Shown in pieces: positions 16,716 through 25,660 of a stretch of DNA of 64,000 nt. The notes beneath the pieces are model-generated. The model did not search any database and was not told the origin of the DNA. It saw only the letters and a program-made list of their open reading frames with translations. This DNA is from Aurantimonas endophytica (lineage in GTDB: Bacteria; Pseudomonadota; Alphaproteobacteria; Rhizobiales; Rhizobiaceae). The number at the start of each line of letters is the position of its first letter. The first letter of the stretch is position 1. The translations under genes were made by a program, and so were the position numbers. Location of the stretch: the NCBI RefSeq assembly GCF_014196845.1, contig NZ_JACIEM010000003.1:248001-312000 (forward strand), given 5' to 3'.

Positions 16716-17710
16716 GCGAGGCGATCCTCGAGATCGACGGCGTCTCCAAGCGCTTCGTCAAGAACCTCGATCTTGCCGAGCGCACCGCGCGCATGCTCGG
16801 CGCCACGGTGCGCGAGTTGACCGTCCATGCCGTCGACGGCGTCGACCTGTCGATCCGGAAGGGCGAGGTCATGGGCCTCGTCGGCGAATCCGGCTGCGGG
16901 AAATCCACCCTCGGGCGGATGGTCGCCGGCCTCCACCCACCCAGCGCCGGGCAGATCCGCTTTCGGGACCGCGACGTGGCAGGCTTGAAGGGCGCCGAGG
17001 CCAGGGAAGCCGCGCTGAAGGTGCAGATGGTCTTCCAGGACCCGATGTCGTCGCTCAACCCGCGGCTGCGCGTCGACCAGATCGTCGGCGAGGCGCCGCG
17101 CGTCCATGGCCTCGCCGACCGCGGCGAGGTCGACGCCTATGTCGAGGCGGCGCTGCAGCGCGTCGGCCTCGATCCGGCGATGCGCAAGCGCTACCCGCAC
17201 CAGTTCTCCGGCGGCCAGCGGGCCCGCATCGGCATCGCCCGGGCGCTGGCGGTGCAGCCCGATTTCATCGTCTGCGACGAATCCGTCGCCGCGCTCGACG
17301 TCTCGATCCAGGCGCAGATCCTCAACCTGTTCATGGACCTGCGTGAGGAACTCGACCTCACCTATCTGTTCATCAGCCACGATCTCGGCGTCGTCGAGCA
17401 CATCTCGGACCGCATCGCGATCATGTATCTCGGGCGGATGGTCGAGCAGGGCGCCAGCGAGGAGATCTTCGCCGCGCCGAACCACCCGTATACGCAGGCG
17501 CTGCTCGCCGAGATCCCGACCTTCGCCACCACCAAGAAGACCTATTCGGCGATCAAGGGCGAGATCCCCTCGCCGATCGATCCGCCCCCCGGCTGCCATT
17601 TCCATCCGCGCTGCCCGCACGCGTTCGAGCGCTGCCGCATCGAGCGCCCGGCGCTGAAGGAAATCGCCCCGAACCGCTATTCGGCCTGCCATCTCAACGA
17701 CATCGGCTGA
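16712..17710 (+). CDS. ABC transporter ATPase, DppF family
   Basis: Second ATPase subunit, 332 residues, last gene of the transporter. Walker A GESGCGKST, signature FSGGQRARIGIA, and the switch His in FISHDLGVVEH are intact. Walker B reads FIVCDESVAALD, where the usual DEP is DES; the catalytic Glu is kept. The C-terminal cysteine region (CHFHPRCPHAFERC) is as expected. It overlaps the previous gene by ATGA and is followed after 63 bases by the M20 amidohydrolase, whose start has its own GAGGAA site. Confidence 0.93.
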   Translation: MSEAILEIDGVSKRFVKNLDLAERTARMLGATVRELTVHAVDGVDLSIRKGEVMGLVGESGCGKSTLGRMVAGLHPPSAGQIRFRDRDVAGLKGAEAREAALKVQMVFQDPMSSLNPRLRVDQIVGEAPRVHGLADRGEVDAYVEAALQRVGLDPAMRKRYPHQFSGGQRARIGIARALAVQPDFIVCDESVAALDVSIQAQILNLFMDLREELDLTYLFISHDLGVVEHISDRIAIMYLGRMVEQGASEEIFAAPNHPYTQALLAEIPTFATTKKTYSAIKGEIPSPIDPPPGCHFHPRCPHAFERCRIERPALKEIAPNRYSACHLNDIG

Positions 17711-17773
17711 CCGAAGACCCTCTACCGGCGCCGCGGGGCGTCGAACCCTTTCTGACAAGCCAAGAGGAAGACC

Positions 17774-19207
17774 ATGACCCAATCCAACGCCGAGCGCATC
17801 TGGAACCTGGTCGATGCGCGGCGCGCCGACTACGAGGCGCTGAGCGATCGCATCTGGGGCATGCCGGAGATCGCATATACCGAATACCGCTCCAGCGCCG
17901 AGCACGCGGCGATGCTGCGCGAGGAAGGATACAAGGTCACGGAGGGACCGGCCGGCATTCCCACCGCGGTGATCGGCGAAGCCGGCTCCGGCGGCCCGGT
18001 CATCGCCTTTCTCGGCGAGTACGACGCCCTGCCCGGCCTCAGCCAGGAGGCCGGCATCGCCGAGCCGAAGCCGCTCGACGGCAATGGATACGGCCATGGC
18101 TGCGGCCACAACATGCTGGGCTCGGCGGCGCTCCTCGCCGCCACGGCCTTCAAGAACTATCTCGCAGAGAACAAGCTGCCGGGAACGGTGCGCTATTACG
18201 GCTGCCCGGCCGAGGAAGGCGGCGCCGCCAAGGCCTTCATGGTGCGCGACGGCCTCTTCGACGACGTCGACGCGGCCATCACCTGGCACCCGGCGTCGCT
18301 CACCCGGGTCGACGACGCCAAGTCGCTCGCCAACACCCGCATCGACTTCACCTTCAAGGGCCGCGCCTCGCACGCGGCGGCGGCGCCGCATCTCGGCCGC
18401 TCGGCGCTCGACGCGGTCGAGCTGATGAATGTCGGCGTCAACTATCTGCGCGAGCACGTGCCGGCGGATTCGCGCATCCATTACGCCATGATCGACGGCG
18501 GCGGCATCGCGCCGAACGTCGTGCAGGCGCGTGCCAAGGTACGCTACGCCGTGCGCTCGCGCGACATTCACGGCATGAAGGCCTTAAACGCCCGAGTGAT
18601 CGACGTCGCTCGCGGCGCGGCGATGATGACCGGCACCGAGGTCGAGGTCACCATCCTCAGCGCCGTGTCCAACCTCCTGGCGAACACGCCGATGGAGGAG
18701 ACGATGCAGGCCAATCTCGAGCGGCTGGGACCGGTCCCCTTCGACGCCGACGACCGGGCCTTCGCGGCCAGGATCCAGGCGACGCTGAGCCAGGAGGACA
18801 TCGCCAACGACTATCTCAGCAACGGCGTCGACGAGCGCCCCGAGACGCCGCTCTGCGACTTCATCGTGCCGTTCGGCTCAGTCGGCGAGCCGATGATCGG
18901 GTCGACCGATGTCGGCGACGTCTCCTGGGCAGTACCGACGGTGCAGGCACGCGTCGCAACGCATGCCATCGGCTCGCCCGGTCATTCCTGGCAGATCACC
19001 GCGCAGGGCAAGGCACCCGCCGCCAAGAAGGGCCTCGTCTACGCCGCCAAGGCGATGGCGGGCACGGCGGTCGACCTGCTCGGCGATCCGGCGCTGCTGG
19101 CGCGGGCCAAGGCAGACCATCAGGCGCGGCTTGCGAGGAAGCCTTACGCCTCGCCCATCCCCGCCGACGTGAAGCCGCCGATCCAGCCACGGCCGCACGA
19201 CGACTGA
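17774..19207 (+). CDS. M20-family amidohydrolase, AbgB/p-aminobenzoyl-glutamate hydrolase type
   Basis: Cytoplasmic metal-dependent amidohydrolase of 477 residues. Family motifs include GEYDALPGLSQEAG, the metal site GYGHGCGHNMLGS, the catalytic Glu pair in GCPAEEGGAAKAF, GRASHAAAAPHLGRSALDAV at the dimerisation domain, and SPGHSWQITAQGKA near the C-terminus. This pattern matches AbgB and indole-3-acetyl-amino acid hydrolase relatives, which cut aryl- or acyl-amino acid bonds. No signal peptide, so the substrate must first be imported, most simply by the Dpp-type transporter just upstream. The exact substrate is unknown. Confidence 0.85.
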   Translation: MTQSNAERIWNLVDARRADYEALSDRIWGMPEIAYTEYRSSAEHAAMLREEGYKVTEGPAGIPTAVIGEAGSGGPVIAFLGEYDALPGLSQEAGIAEPKPLDGNGYGHGCGHNMLGSAALLAATAFKNYLAENKLPGTVRYYGCPAEEGGAAKAFMVRDGLFDDVDAAITWHPASLTRVDDAKSLANTRIDFTFKGRASHAAAAPHLGRSALDAVELMNVGVNYLREHVPADSRIHYAMIDGGGIAPNVVQARAKVRYAVRSRDIHGMKALNARVIDVARGAAMMTGTEVEVTILSAVSNLLANTPMEETMQANLERLGPVPFDADDRAFAARIQATLSQEDIANDYLSNGVDERPETPLCDFIVPFGSVGEPMIGSTDVGDVSWAVPTVQARVATHAIGSPGHSWQITAQGKAPAAKKGLVYAAKAMAGTAVDLLGDPALLARAKADHQARLARKPYASPIPADVKPPIQPRPHDD

Positions 19208-19331
19208 ATGGCTACAGAACAGGGAACAAAGGGTTTGCTGACGCGGCCTTCGCGATCACTCGAAAGCGTCCTGCGGCAGGCGGCACCGCCATGAACTGAT
19301 AAGTCCATCCGCTTTCGCGAAGGACGAGCCA

Positions 19332-21056
19332 TCAAACGACCAGCGCCCTGTAGAAATGCGGCTGACGCATCAATACGAGATCCTTCCGGCGCACGACGTT
19401 GGTCGGATAGGCGCTGTCGAGATTGCCCGTGTCGATTGGGGCGACCGCGACCGGCTTCTCGGAAGTTGCGATGGCCTCCTGCCGCGGGAATGCAAACGTG
19501 TCCGGGCCGAAGACACCGCTGAGGCCCGGATAGTGGCCGTTCGCCGACCGGACATTGGCGAAGGCGAAATAGCAGTTGTTCTCCCCGGCCCGGACGCGGA
19601 ACTGGTGCCAGTGGACGGGGTCGGCGCCCATGGGGATCGGGTTCGGATGGACGACCGCGGTCCCCGCGTGACCCCCATGAAAGCCCTGCCGCAGGGCGGA
19701 CGGGCTGACGACGATGTCGCAGCCGCGGATCGCCAGGATGCGCCCGGCCTCGGGAAAGCTCGCATCATGCCCGACGAGCACGCCCATCCGGCCAAACGGC
19801 AGGTCGAATACCGCCCAGGCGTCGCCGGGCGTTGCCCATTGACGATCGCCCTCGGTGAGATGCGTCTGGCGGTAGGTACCGATGATGCCATCGGGACCTG
19901 CGACCAGCGCGCTGTTGTAGAACGTCGTTCCATCCCGTTCGGCGAAGCCCGCGACGAGATGGAGCCGAAGCGAGGCGGCCAGCCCGGCCAGCCGCCCGAC
20001 GGCCTCGCCGTCGACGGCCACCGCCGTCTCTGCAGGGCGTTCGAGGCCGGTCAGCGCGCGCTCCGGAAACACCACGAGCTCGGCACCCTCCGCCTGGGCT
20101 TCGCGGGCCAAAGCCTCGATCCGGGCGAGGTTCTGCTGGATATCGGCCACCGGCTCGAACTCCGCGACCGCCAGCTTCGTGCGGGCACCCTTGGGCAACG
20201 GCTTGTGGCCGTAGAGGCTGAAGAAGTCGCCCGGGTTCCAGGCGAAGGTGTTGGTCATCAGCTCCTTGTAGAGTTCCGGCCGACGCTGATCGATGATCGG
20301 CTCGCCCAGCATCTGGCGGCGGCGGGCCCGCCCGGGATCGATGCTCGCCGTGGCGATCCCGTCGCCCGCGTCGATGACGGCGAGGATCTCCGCCTCCGGC
20401 GCGATGATGCAGCTGCCGCCGGAGAACTGCACGCCACGCTCCAGTCCCCAGCGATTGCTCTCGATCAGGTAGCAGCCGTTCTCGAACGCCCGGCTGATCC
20501 AGTAGGGGGCGGGGGTGCGCTCTGCCAGCCAGTTGGAGATGTGGCAGATGACATCGGCGCCGCCGAGCGCGGCGAGACGCGCCGTCTCGATGAAATGGAT
20601 GTCCATGCAGATCAGAAGGGCGATCCGGCCGAGCCGCGTCTCGAACACCTGGTGGCCGAGATCCCCGGAAGCGGCCCATTTCGGCTCGGAGATGTAGGGG
20701 TGCGTCTTGCGATGCTTGCCGACGACACCGTCCGGGCCGATCAGCACCGCGGAGTTGTAGTAGAGGTCCGTCACCGGATCGACTTCCGGCAGGCCGACGA
20801 CGATGAAGCAGTTCCGCCGCCGGGCGATTTCGGCGAGGTGCTCGGTGGTCGGCCCCGGAACCGGCTCGACGAAGGGCGAGACCTCTTCCCGGTCGTGCCA
20901 GCAATAGCCGGTGGTGCCCATCTCGGGCGTGACGATCAGCTCGGCGCCCTGGTCCGCCGCCGATTCGATAAGCCGGGCGAGCTCTCCCAGATTACGCGCC
21001 TTGTCGGCCATCGTCGGCTCGAACTGAACGGCAGCGGCGGTGAAGGCGCAGGTCAT
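19332..21056 (-). CDS. double nitrilase-superfamily protein; second domain lacks catalytic Lys and Cys
   Basis: A 574-residue fusion of two carbon-nitrogen hydrolase domains. Domain 1 (about 1-285) has the full Glu-Lys-Cys triad: Glu45 in VTPEMGTTGY, Lys117 in GKHRKTHP and Cys150 in IALLICMDIHF. Domain 2 (about 292-574) keeps Glu332 in VFPERALTGL but has Gln397 in TYRQTHL and Gly429 in VLVGHDASF where Lys and Cys belong, so it should not catalyse. Domain 1 is likely the amidase or nitrilase; domain 2 may dimerise with or regulate it. The gene closes the minus-strand amide operon, 99 bases after the formamidase-type gene. A perfect 9-bp inverted repeat (19247-19255 and 19315-19323) lies just beyond its 3' end. 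Substrate unknown. Confidence 0.85.
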   Translation of the reverse strand: MTCAFTAAAVQFEPTMADKARNLGELARLIESAADQGAELIVTPEMGTTGYCWHDREEVSPFVEPVPGPTTEHLAEIARRRNCFIVVGLPEVDPVTDLYYNSAVLIGPDGVVGKHRKTHPYISEPKWAASGDLGHQVFETRLGRIALLICMDIHFIETARLAALGGADVICHISNWLAERTPAPYWISRAFENGCYLIESNRWGLERGVQFSGGSCIIAPEAEILAVIDAGDGIATASIDPGRARRRQMLGEPIIDQRRPELYKELMTNTFAWNPGDFFSLYGHKPLPKGARTKLAVAEFEPVADIQQNLARIEALAREAQAEGAELVVFPERALTGLERPAETAVAVDGEAVGRLAGLAASLRLHLVAGFAERDGTTFYNSALVAGPDGIIGTYRQTHLTEGDRQWATPGDAWAVFDLPFGRMGVLVGHDASFPEAGRILAIRGCDIVVSPSALRQGFHGGHAGTAVVHPNPIPMGADPVHWHQFRVRAGENNCYFAFANVRSANGHYPGLSGVFGPDTFAFPRQEAIATSEKPVAVAPIDTGNLDSAYPTNVVRRKDLVLMRQPHFYRALVV

Positions 21057-21155
21057 CGGAACCTCTCAGGCAAGCGGGTTCGTGGCGCCTGAAGGCGCTG
21101 GGGTGCGAATGAGTCAGCGTAAGGGGGCCCCGCTAACGGCGCCCCCTTTGCCGGC

Positions 21156-22154
21156 TTAGGCCGGCGAGCCGGCGATCGACTTCAGGATCGAGGCGCCGAC
21201 CGTGTACTTGGGATCGACCATGTTGCCGAGGCGGACCCGTCCGCATTGGGTCAGCAGCATGTAGGCGTCGAGCTCCTCGAAGCCGAAGTCCGCGGCGAGC
21301 CACCGGATCAGCTCGCGATAGGCACCGCGCGTCGCGTCCTCCATGGGCCGAGCCGAGCCGACGGTCATGTAGAAGCTCTCGTTCTCCAGCCGCGGCGAGC
21401 GGATCGTCCAGCCCTTGATGAGGTCGATCTGCACGGTGGTGACCGTCGGGTGCTCGATGGCCACGCCGCAGAGTTCGCCGTCGCCCTGGGCGGCGTGGCA
21501 GTCGCCGAGATAGAGATAGGCCCCCGCCACGTTGACCGGCAGATAGATGATGGCGCCCGGTGCGACGTCAGGCAGGTCCATGTTGCCGCCGTAATAGTCC
21601 GGAACCAGCGAGGAGATCGCCTCGATCTCCGGGGCCGTGCCGATCGTGCCGATGAACGGCTCGTAAGGCAGGGTGATGCGCTCGTTCCATCTGGTGCCGG
21701 TTTCGGCGTCCACCTCGAGCTTGCGGACCCGCTCCGGAAGCGGGGCAGTGAGAAGCGCCGTCTCGGCGGTCGGTACGAGCCCGCCGAATTCCGGCATCAG
21801 CACGGTGGTGCCCCGTGGCTGCGGGCCACGCGGTACGATGCTCTCGATGTAGACCGCCAGGCAGTCGCCCTTCTCCGCGCCGTTGACGTAGATCGGACCG
21901 TTCTGCGGGTTGAGATACGGGAAATTCAGGATCTCGCTGGGCTTGTCGGTCTCGTTCTGGATCGCGCCCTCGAAGGCGTCGTGTGTCTCGGCCGAGACCA
22001 CGGCGCCCGGGTCGACGGTCAGGACGGGATCGACGAATGCCCCGTAGACGTAATGATACTTGCCCTGGCTTGCCTCGGTGATCTCGTGCGTCGCTCCCGG
22101 CATGCCTTTGGCGACACCCTTGCGCGCCATGAGGGAGTTCTGTTTCCAGCTCAT
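21156..22154 (-). CDS. fmdA: acetamidase/formamidase family protein
   Basis: Zinc-type FmdA/AmdA amidase, 332 residues, which in known members hydrolyses formamide or acetamide to ammonia and the acid. ATG 22154 follows GAGGAGG. Family segments include NFPYLNPQNGPIYVNGAEKG, PNxGG-like patterns replaced here by MPEFGGLVP, and the conserved core YLGDCHAAQGDGELCG with its metal-binding Asp-Cys-His. It is shorter than the roughly 400-residue FmdA of methylotrophs, so a related acetamidase subfamily is possible. It sits 34 bases after the last ABC transporter gene and before the double nitrilase, in an operon led by amide-sensor genes, which supports short amides as substrates. Confidence 0.85.
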   Translation of the reverse strand: MSWKQNSLMARKGVAKGMPGATHEITEASQGKYHYVYGAFVDPVLTVDPGAVVSAETHDAFEGAIQNETDKPSEILNFPYLNPQNGPIYVNGAEKGDCLAVYIESIVPRGPQPRGTTVLMPEFGGLVPTAETALLTAPLPERVRKLEVDAETGTRWNERITLPYEPFIGTIGTAPEIEAISSLVPDYYGGNMDLPDVAPGAIIYLPVNVAGAYLYLGDCHAAQGDGELCGVAIEHPTVTTVQIDLIKGWTIRSPRLENESFYMTVGSARPMEDATRGAYRELIRWLAADFGFEELDAYMLLTQCGRVRLGNMVDPKYTVGASILKSIAGSPA

Positions 22155-22188
22155 GAAAGCCTCCTCGCTTGCTTGATGGTCTATCGGT

Positions 22189-22905
22189 TCAAACGGCCAG
22201 ATAGCGGCGGACCGTCTCGCGGTCCTCCAGGCTCTGGGGGGTGAGTTCGGCGGTGATCCGTCCCTTGTCCATGACATAGGCGCGCTCGGCCATGGCCCGG
22301 ATCATGTCGATGTTCTGCTCGACGCAGACGATGGTGATGCCGGAAGACTGGTTCAGCCCCACCATGATCCGCGCGATGTCCTGGACGATGTTCGGCTGGA
22401 TCCCCTCGGACGGCTCGTCGAGAAGGATCAGGGAGGGGCTGCCCATCAACACCCGGCCGATGGCGAGCTGCTGCTGCTGGCCGCCGGACATGGTGCCGGC
22501 CGCCTGTCCCCGGCGCTCGGCGAGGATGGGGAAATAGCCGAAGATCTGTTCGACGAGCTGTTTCGACGGCGCCTTGCCGCTCATCGAGCGGCCCACCTCG
22601 AGGTTTTCCATGACGCTCATGCGCGGGAACACGTCGCGGCCCTGCGGCACGTAGCCGATGCCGAGCCGGGCCCGCCGGTGCGCCGCCAGCGGATCGATCG
22701 CGACGCCCTTGAAGATCACCGAGCCCTGGTCTGCGGGCAGCAGGCCGATCAGGCTCTTCATCAGGGTCGACTTGCCGACCCCGTTGCGCCCGATCACCGC
22801 GACGATCTCGCCTTCGCGCACTTCCATGTCGACGCCCTGCAGGACCGGCTTGCCGCCGTAGCCCGACCAGAGGCCGACCGTGTTGAGGAGAATCTCCTTA
22901 CGCAT
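22189..22905 (-). CDS. urtE: urea/amide-type ABC transporter ATPase, UrtE/LivF family
   Basis: ATPase subunit of a branched-chain-amino-acid-type (HAAT) transporter, 238 residues. Walker A GRNGVGKST, LivF-type YVPQGRDVFPRMSVMENLEVG, signature MSGGQQQQLAIGRVLM, and Walker B LILLDEPSEGIQPNI are intact; the usual switch His is replaced in CVEQNI, as is normal for LivF. The spacing and sequence are closest in style to UrtE. Its first bases overlap the preceding ATPase gene by 8. Transport of urea or a short amide is inferred from the operon. Confidence 0.9.
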   Translation of the reverse strand: MRKEILLNTVGLWSGYGGKPVLQGVDMEVREGEIVAVIGRNGVGKSTLMKSLIGLLPADQGSVIFKGVAIDPLAAHRRARLGIGYVPQGRDVFPRMSVMENLEVGRSMSGKAPSKQLVEQIFGYFPILAERRGQAAGTMSGGQQQQLAIGRVLMGSPSLILLDEPSEGIQPNIVQDIARIMVGLNQSSGITIVCVEQNIDMIRAMAERAYVMDKGRITAELTPQSLEDRETVRRYLAV

Positions 22906-23614
22906 GGGCCTCTCCCAGATAGATCGCCGCCACCCGCTCGTCGGCGACGATCTCGTCGATCGTTCCCTGGGCGAAGATCTTGCCGAAATGCAGCACCGTC
23001 ACGCGTTGGGCGATCTGCCGCACGAACGCCATGTCGTGCTCCACCGCAAGGACGGTCACCCCCTGGCGGTTTAGCGCCTGCACCATCTCGCCGGTGGCGA
23101 AGGTCTCGTCGGGCGTCATGCCCGCCGTCGGCTCGTCGAGCAGCAGCAGACGCGGCTTGAGGGCGATGGCCATGCCGATCTCCAGCCACTGCTTCTGTCC
23201 GTGGCTGAGATTGCCGGCGAGTTGACTCTTCGCCTCCGTCAGCTTGAGGAATTCGAGCAGGCGGTCGATCTCCTCGTCGAGCGTCGCCGCCTCCTGGTGA
23301 TGCTGCAGGGCGATCTGCAGGTTCTGCCGCACGCTCAGCGCCTTGAAGATGCCCGGCACCTGGAACTTGACGCTGATGCCGCGGCGGATGCGCTCGAACG
23401 GCTTGGCCGTGGTGATGTCCTCGCCCTCGTAAAGGATCGTCCCGCTGGAGGGCGCGTGCTCGCCGAGGATCAGCCGGAAGAAGGTGCTCTTGCCGGCGCC
23501 GTTCGGACCGATCAGGCAGTGGATCTCGCCCGGCTGGAGGTCGAAGTTCACGCCGCCGGTGACATGCAGGCCGCCGAACCACTTGTTGAGGTCGCGGATT
23601 TCGAGGACAGCCAT
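22898..23614 (-). CDS. urtD: urea/amide-type ABC transporter ATPase, UrtD/LivG family
   Basis: The other ATPase of the HAAT transporter, 238 residues. Walker A GPNGAGKST, KFQVPGIFKALSVRQNLQIA (typical of LivG/UrtD), signature LSHGQKQWLEIGMA, Walker B LLLLDEPTAGMTPDE and the switch His in VEHDMAFV are present. ATG 23614 shares one base with the stop of the permease gene upstream (TGATG). The LSHGQKQWLEIGMA signature variant is common in urea-type UrtD proteins, which favours UrtD over LivG. Confidence 0.9.
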   Translation of the reverse strand: MAVLEIRDLNKWFGGLHVTGGVNFDLQPGEIHCLIGPNGAGKSTFFRLILGEHAPSSGTILYEGEDITTAKPFERIRRGISVKFQVPGIFKALSVRQNLQIALQHHQEAATLDEEIDRLLEFLKLTEAKSQLAGNLSHGQKQWLEIGMAIALKPRLLLLDEPTAGMTPDETFATGEMVQALNRQGVTVLAVEHDMAFVRQIAQRVTVLHFGKIFAQGTIDEIVADERVAAIYLGEAHA

Positions 23615-24693
23615 CAGCGCATCTCCCGCGCGGCTTTGCGTCTGCGCAGACCGCTCGAGAACAGCGCCCCGATCGCCATGATCAGCCCGGTCGGGGCAAG
23701 CAAGACCGTCAGCACCAGCAAGATGCCCATGACGACGATGGCGTACTGGCTGCCGTAGATGGTAAGGGCCTGGAAGCCGGCGAGAACCAGCAACGTGCCC
23801 AGCAGCGTCGTCGTCAGGTCGCTGCGACCGCCGACCGCGACCCAGACGATGGGCAGCGCTGCAGCCGTCATCCCCATCGACGAAGGCGTGATGTAGTTGC
23901 CCCAGCTGGTGTAGAGCACCCCGGAGAGGCCGGCGAGCGCCGAGCCGATGACGAAGGCGCCGAGCTGGTACTTGCGGATGTCGTAGCCGAGCATCTCCGC
24001 CCGCAGCGGGTTCTCCCGGATCGCCACCAGGACGTTCCCGAAGCGCGAGTTCACCAGGATGCGCAGGCCGAGATAGACGAGCACCAGCAGGGCCAGGGTC
24101 AGGTAGTAGAGCAGCACGTCCGGATAGAGCGCGATGTCGCCGCCCGGCCAGGGAATGGTCAGGGACGGCATGCCGCCCATGCCGTTGAAGCCGTTGAGGC
24201 GTGCCGAGCCGATCGCCCATTCCGGACCGGCCGTCTGCGACATGAAGCGTTCGAGCACCAGCGTGACCGACAGGGTGACGATGCCGAGGAACACGCCGCT
24301 GATCCGGCCGAAGAACAGGAAATAGCCGAGCACGGCCGCAAACAGAGCCGAAAGGGCGACGGCGAGCAGCAGCGAGACGAGGGTAAGGCCATAGGCGTCA
24401 CCCAGATTGATCGACAGGACGCCATAGGCATAGCCGGCGACCCCGAAGAAGGCGGTCTGGCCGAACGACAGCGCGCCGCCATAGCCCCAGATCAGGCTGA
24501 GCCCGAGCGCCATGAATACCCAGTTGAAGAAGTAGACGTTGTTGCCGACGTCGTAGCCGTCGGCGAACAGCGGGTAGGCGCAGGCACCCGCGAGGACGAG
24601 GGCGAAGGCCGACCAGAAGCGGGGGCCGCGCCCTATCGTCTGCGGCCCTTCCAGCAACGACAGGAAGGCGGGTCGGGATGCGTTTCGCGACAA
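23614..24693 (-). CDS. urtC: urea/amide-type ABC transporter permease, UrtC/LivM family
   Basis: Membrane permease of 359 residues, with about nine hydrophobic segments. LivM/UrtC landmarks are GLSLIWGYGGALSFGQTAFF, GYAYGVLSINLG, and the ATPase-contact stretch AIRENPLRAEMLGYDIRKYQ. I start at TTG 24693, one base after the stop of the upstream permease, because no ATG or GTG start lies near and the preceding GGGAAAGGG can serve as ribosome site; the start is therefore uncertain by some residues. It overlaps the next ATPase gene by one base. Confidence 0.87.
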   Translation of the reverse strand: MSRNASRPAFLSLLEGPQTIGRGPRFWSAFALVLAGACAYPLFADGYDVGNNVYFFNWVFMALGLSLIWGYGGALSFGQTAFFGVAGYAYGVLSINLGDAYGLTLVSLLLAVALSALFAAVLGYFLFFGRISGVFLGIVTLSVTLVLERFMSQTAGPEWAIGSARLNGFNGMGGMPSLTIPWPGGDIALYPDVLLYYLTLALLVLVYLGLRILVNSRFGNVLVAIRENPLRAEMLGYDIRKYQLGAFVIGSALAGLSGVLYTSWGNYITPSSMGMTAAALPIVWVAVGGRSDLTTTLLGTLLVLAGFQALTIYGSQYAIVVMGILLVLTVLLAPTGLIMAIGALFSSGLRRRKAAREMR

Positions 24694-24694
24694 G

Positions 24695-25567
24695 TCAGGC
24701 CCTTTCCCGGAGGATCCAGCCGGAGATTCCCCGCGGCAGAATGCGAATGACGATGATGACCGCGACCAGCAGGCCGATCTGGCCGAACAGCTGGCCCTGC
24801 CATGAGGTGAGCGCCGCCTTGATGACGCCGAGCACCACCGCCGCCGGCGCGGTCCCGAGGAAGATGTCGGCCCCGCCGACGACCACCACGACGAAGGCCT
24901 CGACGACGAAGGCACTGCCCATGGTGGGCACCAGCGTCATGGTCGGCGCATAGAGGCCACCGGCCAGCCCGGCGAGCGCGGCCCCGAGGCCGAAGGTCAG
25001 GCTGTAGATGAGCCGCGTATTGACGCCGAGCGCCTCGGCGATGTGCGGGACCTGGATCGTCGCCCGTGCGAGAACGCCGAACCTTGTCCGGGTGAAGACC
25101 AGCCAGAGCACGGCGAGCGTGGCCACGGCAGCGCCCATCAGCACCAGGCGATAGGAGGAATAGGAATAGGGTCCGACGGTGAAGCTGCCAAACGGCGTGC
25201 CGGTGCCCGGCATGGTCGAGCCGAGAAAGATCAGGGTGGCCTGCGTCGCGATCATCGAGACGCCCCAGGTGGCGACGATCGTGTCGAGCGGGCGCTCGTA
25301 GAGATGACGGATGATCACCCGCTCCAGGATCATGCCGACGATGCCCGCGACGAGGGCGCCGGCCAGTATCGCCAGCGGCAGCGGAAAGCCCATTCGCGCG
25401 GTGACGGCGGACACGTAGGCCCCGCACAGGATGAACTCGCCATGGGCAAGGTTGATCACCCCCATCATGCCGAAGATGACGGCGAGCCCGCAGGCGGACA
25501 GGACCAGGAAGGCGAAGGCGTCGCCGGCCTGGTACAAGAAGGTGAAGGCGTCGTAGAGGACGTCCAT
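24695..25567 (-). CDS. urtB: urea/amide-type ABC transporter permease, UrtB/LivH family
   Basis: First permease of the HAAT transporter, 290 residues and strongly hydrophobic. LivH/UrtB landmarks are GLAVIFGMMGVINLAHGEFI near residue 40, ERVIIRHLYERPLDTIVATW, and the coupling region LARATIQVPHIAEALGVNTR. UrtB proteins usually have a longer, extracytoplasmic N-terminal part; this one lacks it and is LivH-sized, so the urea-transporter label is by operon rather than by this subunit. It is separated from the binding-protein gene by 93 bases containing a stem-loop. Confidence 0.88.
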   Translation of the reverse strand: MDVLYDAFTFLYQAGDAFAFLVLSACGLAVIFGMMGVINLAHGEFILCGAYVSAVTARMGFPLPLAILAGALVAGIVGMILERVIIRHLYERPLDTIVATWGVSMIATQATLIFLGSTMPGTGTPFGSFTVGPYSYSSYRLVLMGAAVATLAVLWLVFTRTRFGVLARATIQVPHIAEALGVNTRLIYSLTFGLGAALAGLAGGLYAPTMTLVPTMGSAFVVEAFVVVVVGGADIFLGTAPAAVVLGVIKAALTSWQGQLFGQIGLLVAVIIVIRILPRGISGWILRERA

Positions 25568-25627
25568 CGCGGCGCATTCCCGGTATCTGCTGAGGAAAAG
25601 GGGCTGATCGTCTCGGCCGGAGAAGCG

Positions 25628-25651
25628 GCCGGGCAGCTTCTGCCGCCCGGC
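25628..25651 (-). promoter_or_regulatory. stem-loop between binding-protein and permease genes
   Basis: Inverted repeat GCCGGGCAG (25628-25636) against CTGCCGCCCGGC (25640-25651), nine base pairs with a three-base bulge and a three-base loop, in the gap after the amide-type binding-protein gene. No T-run on the transcribed strand. Confidence 0.5.
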
Positions 25652-25660
25652 TGCATTGGC

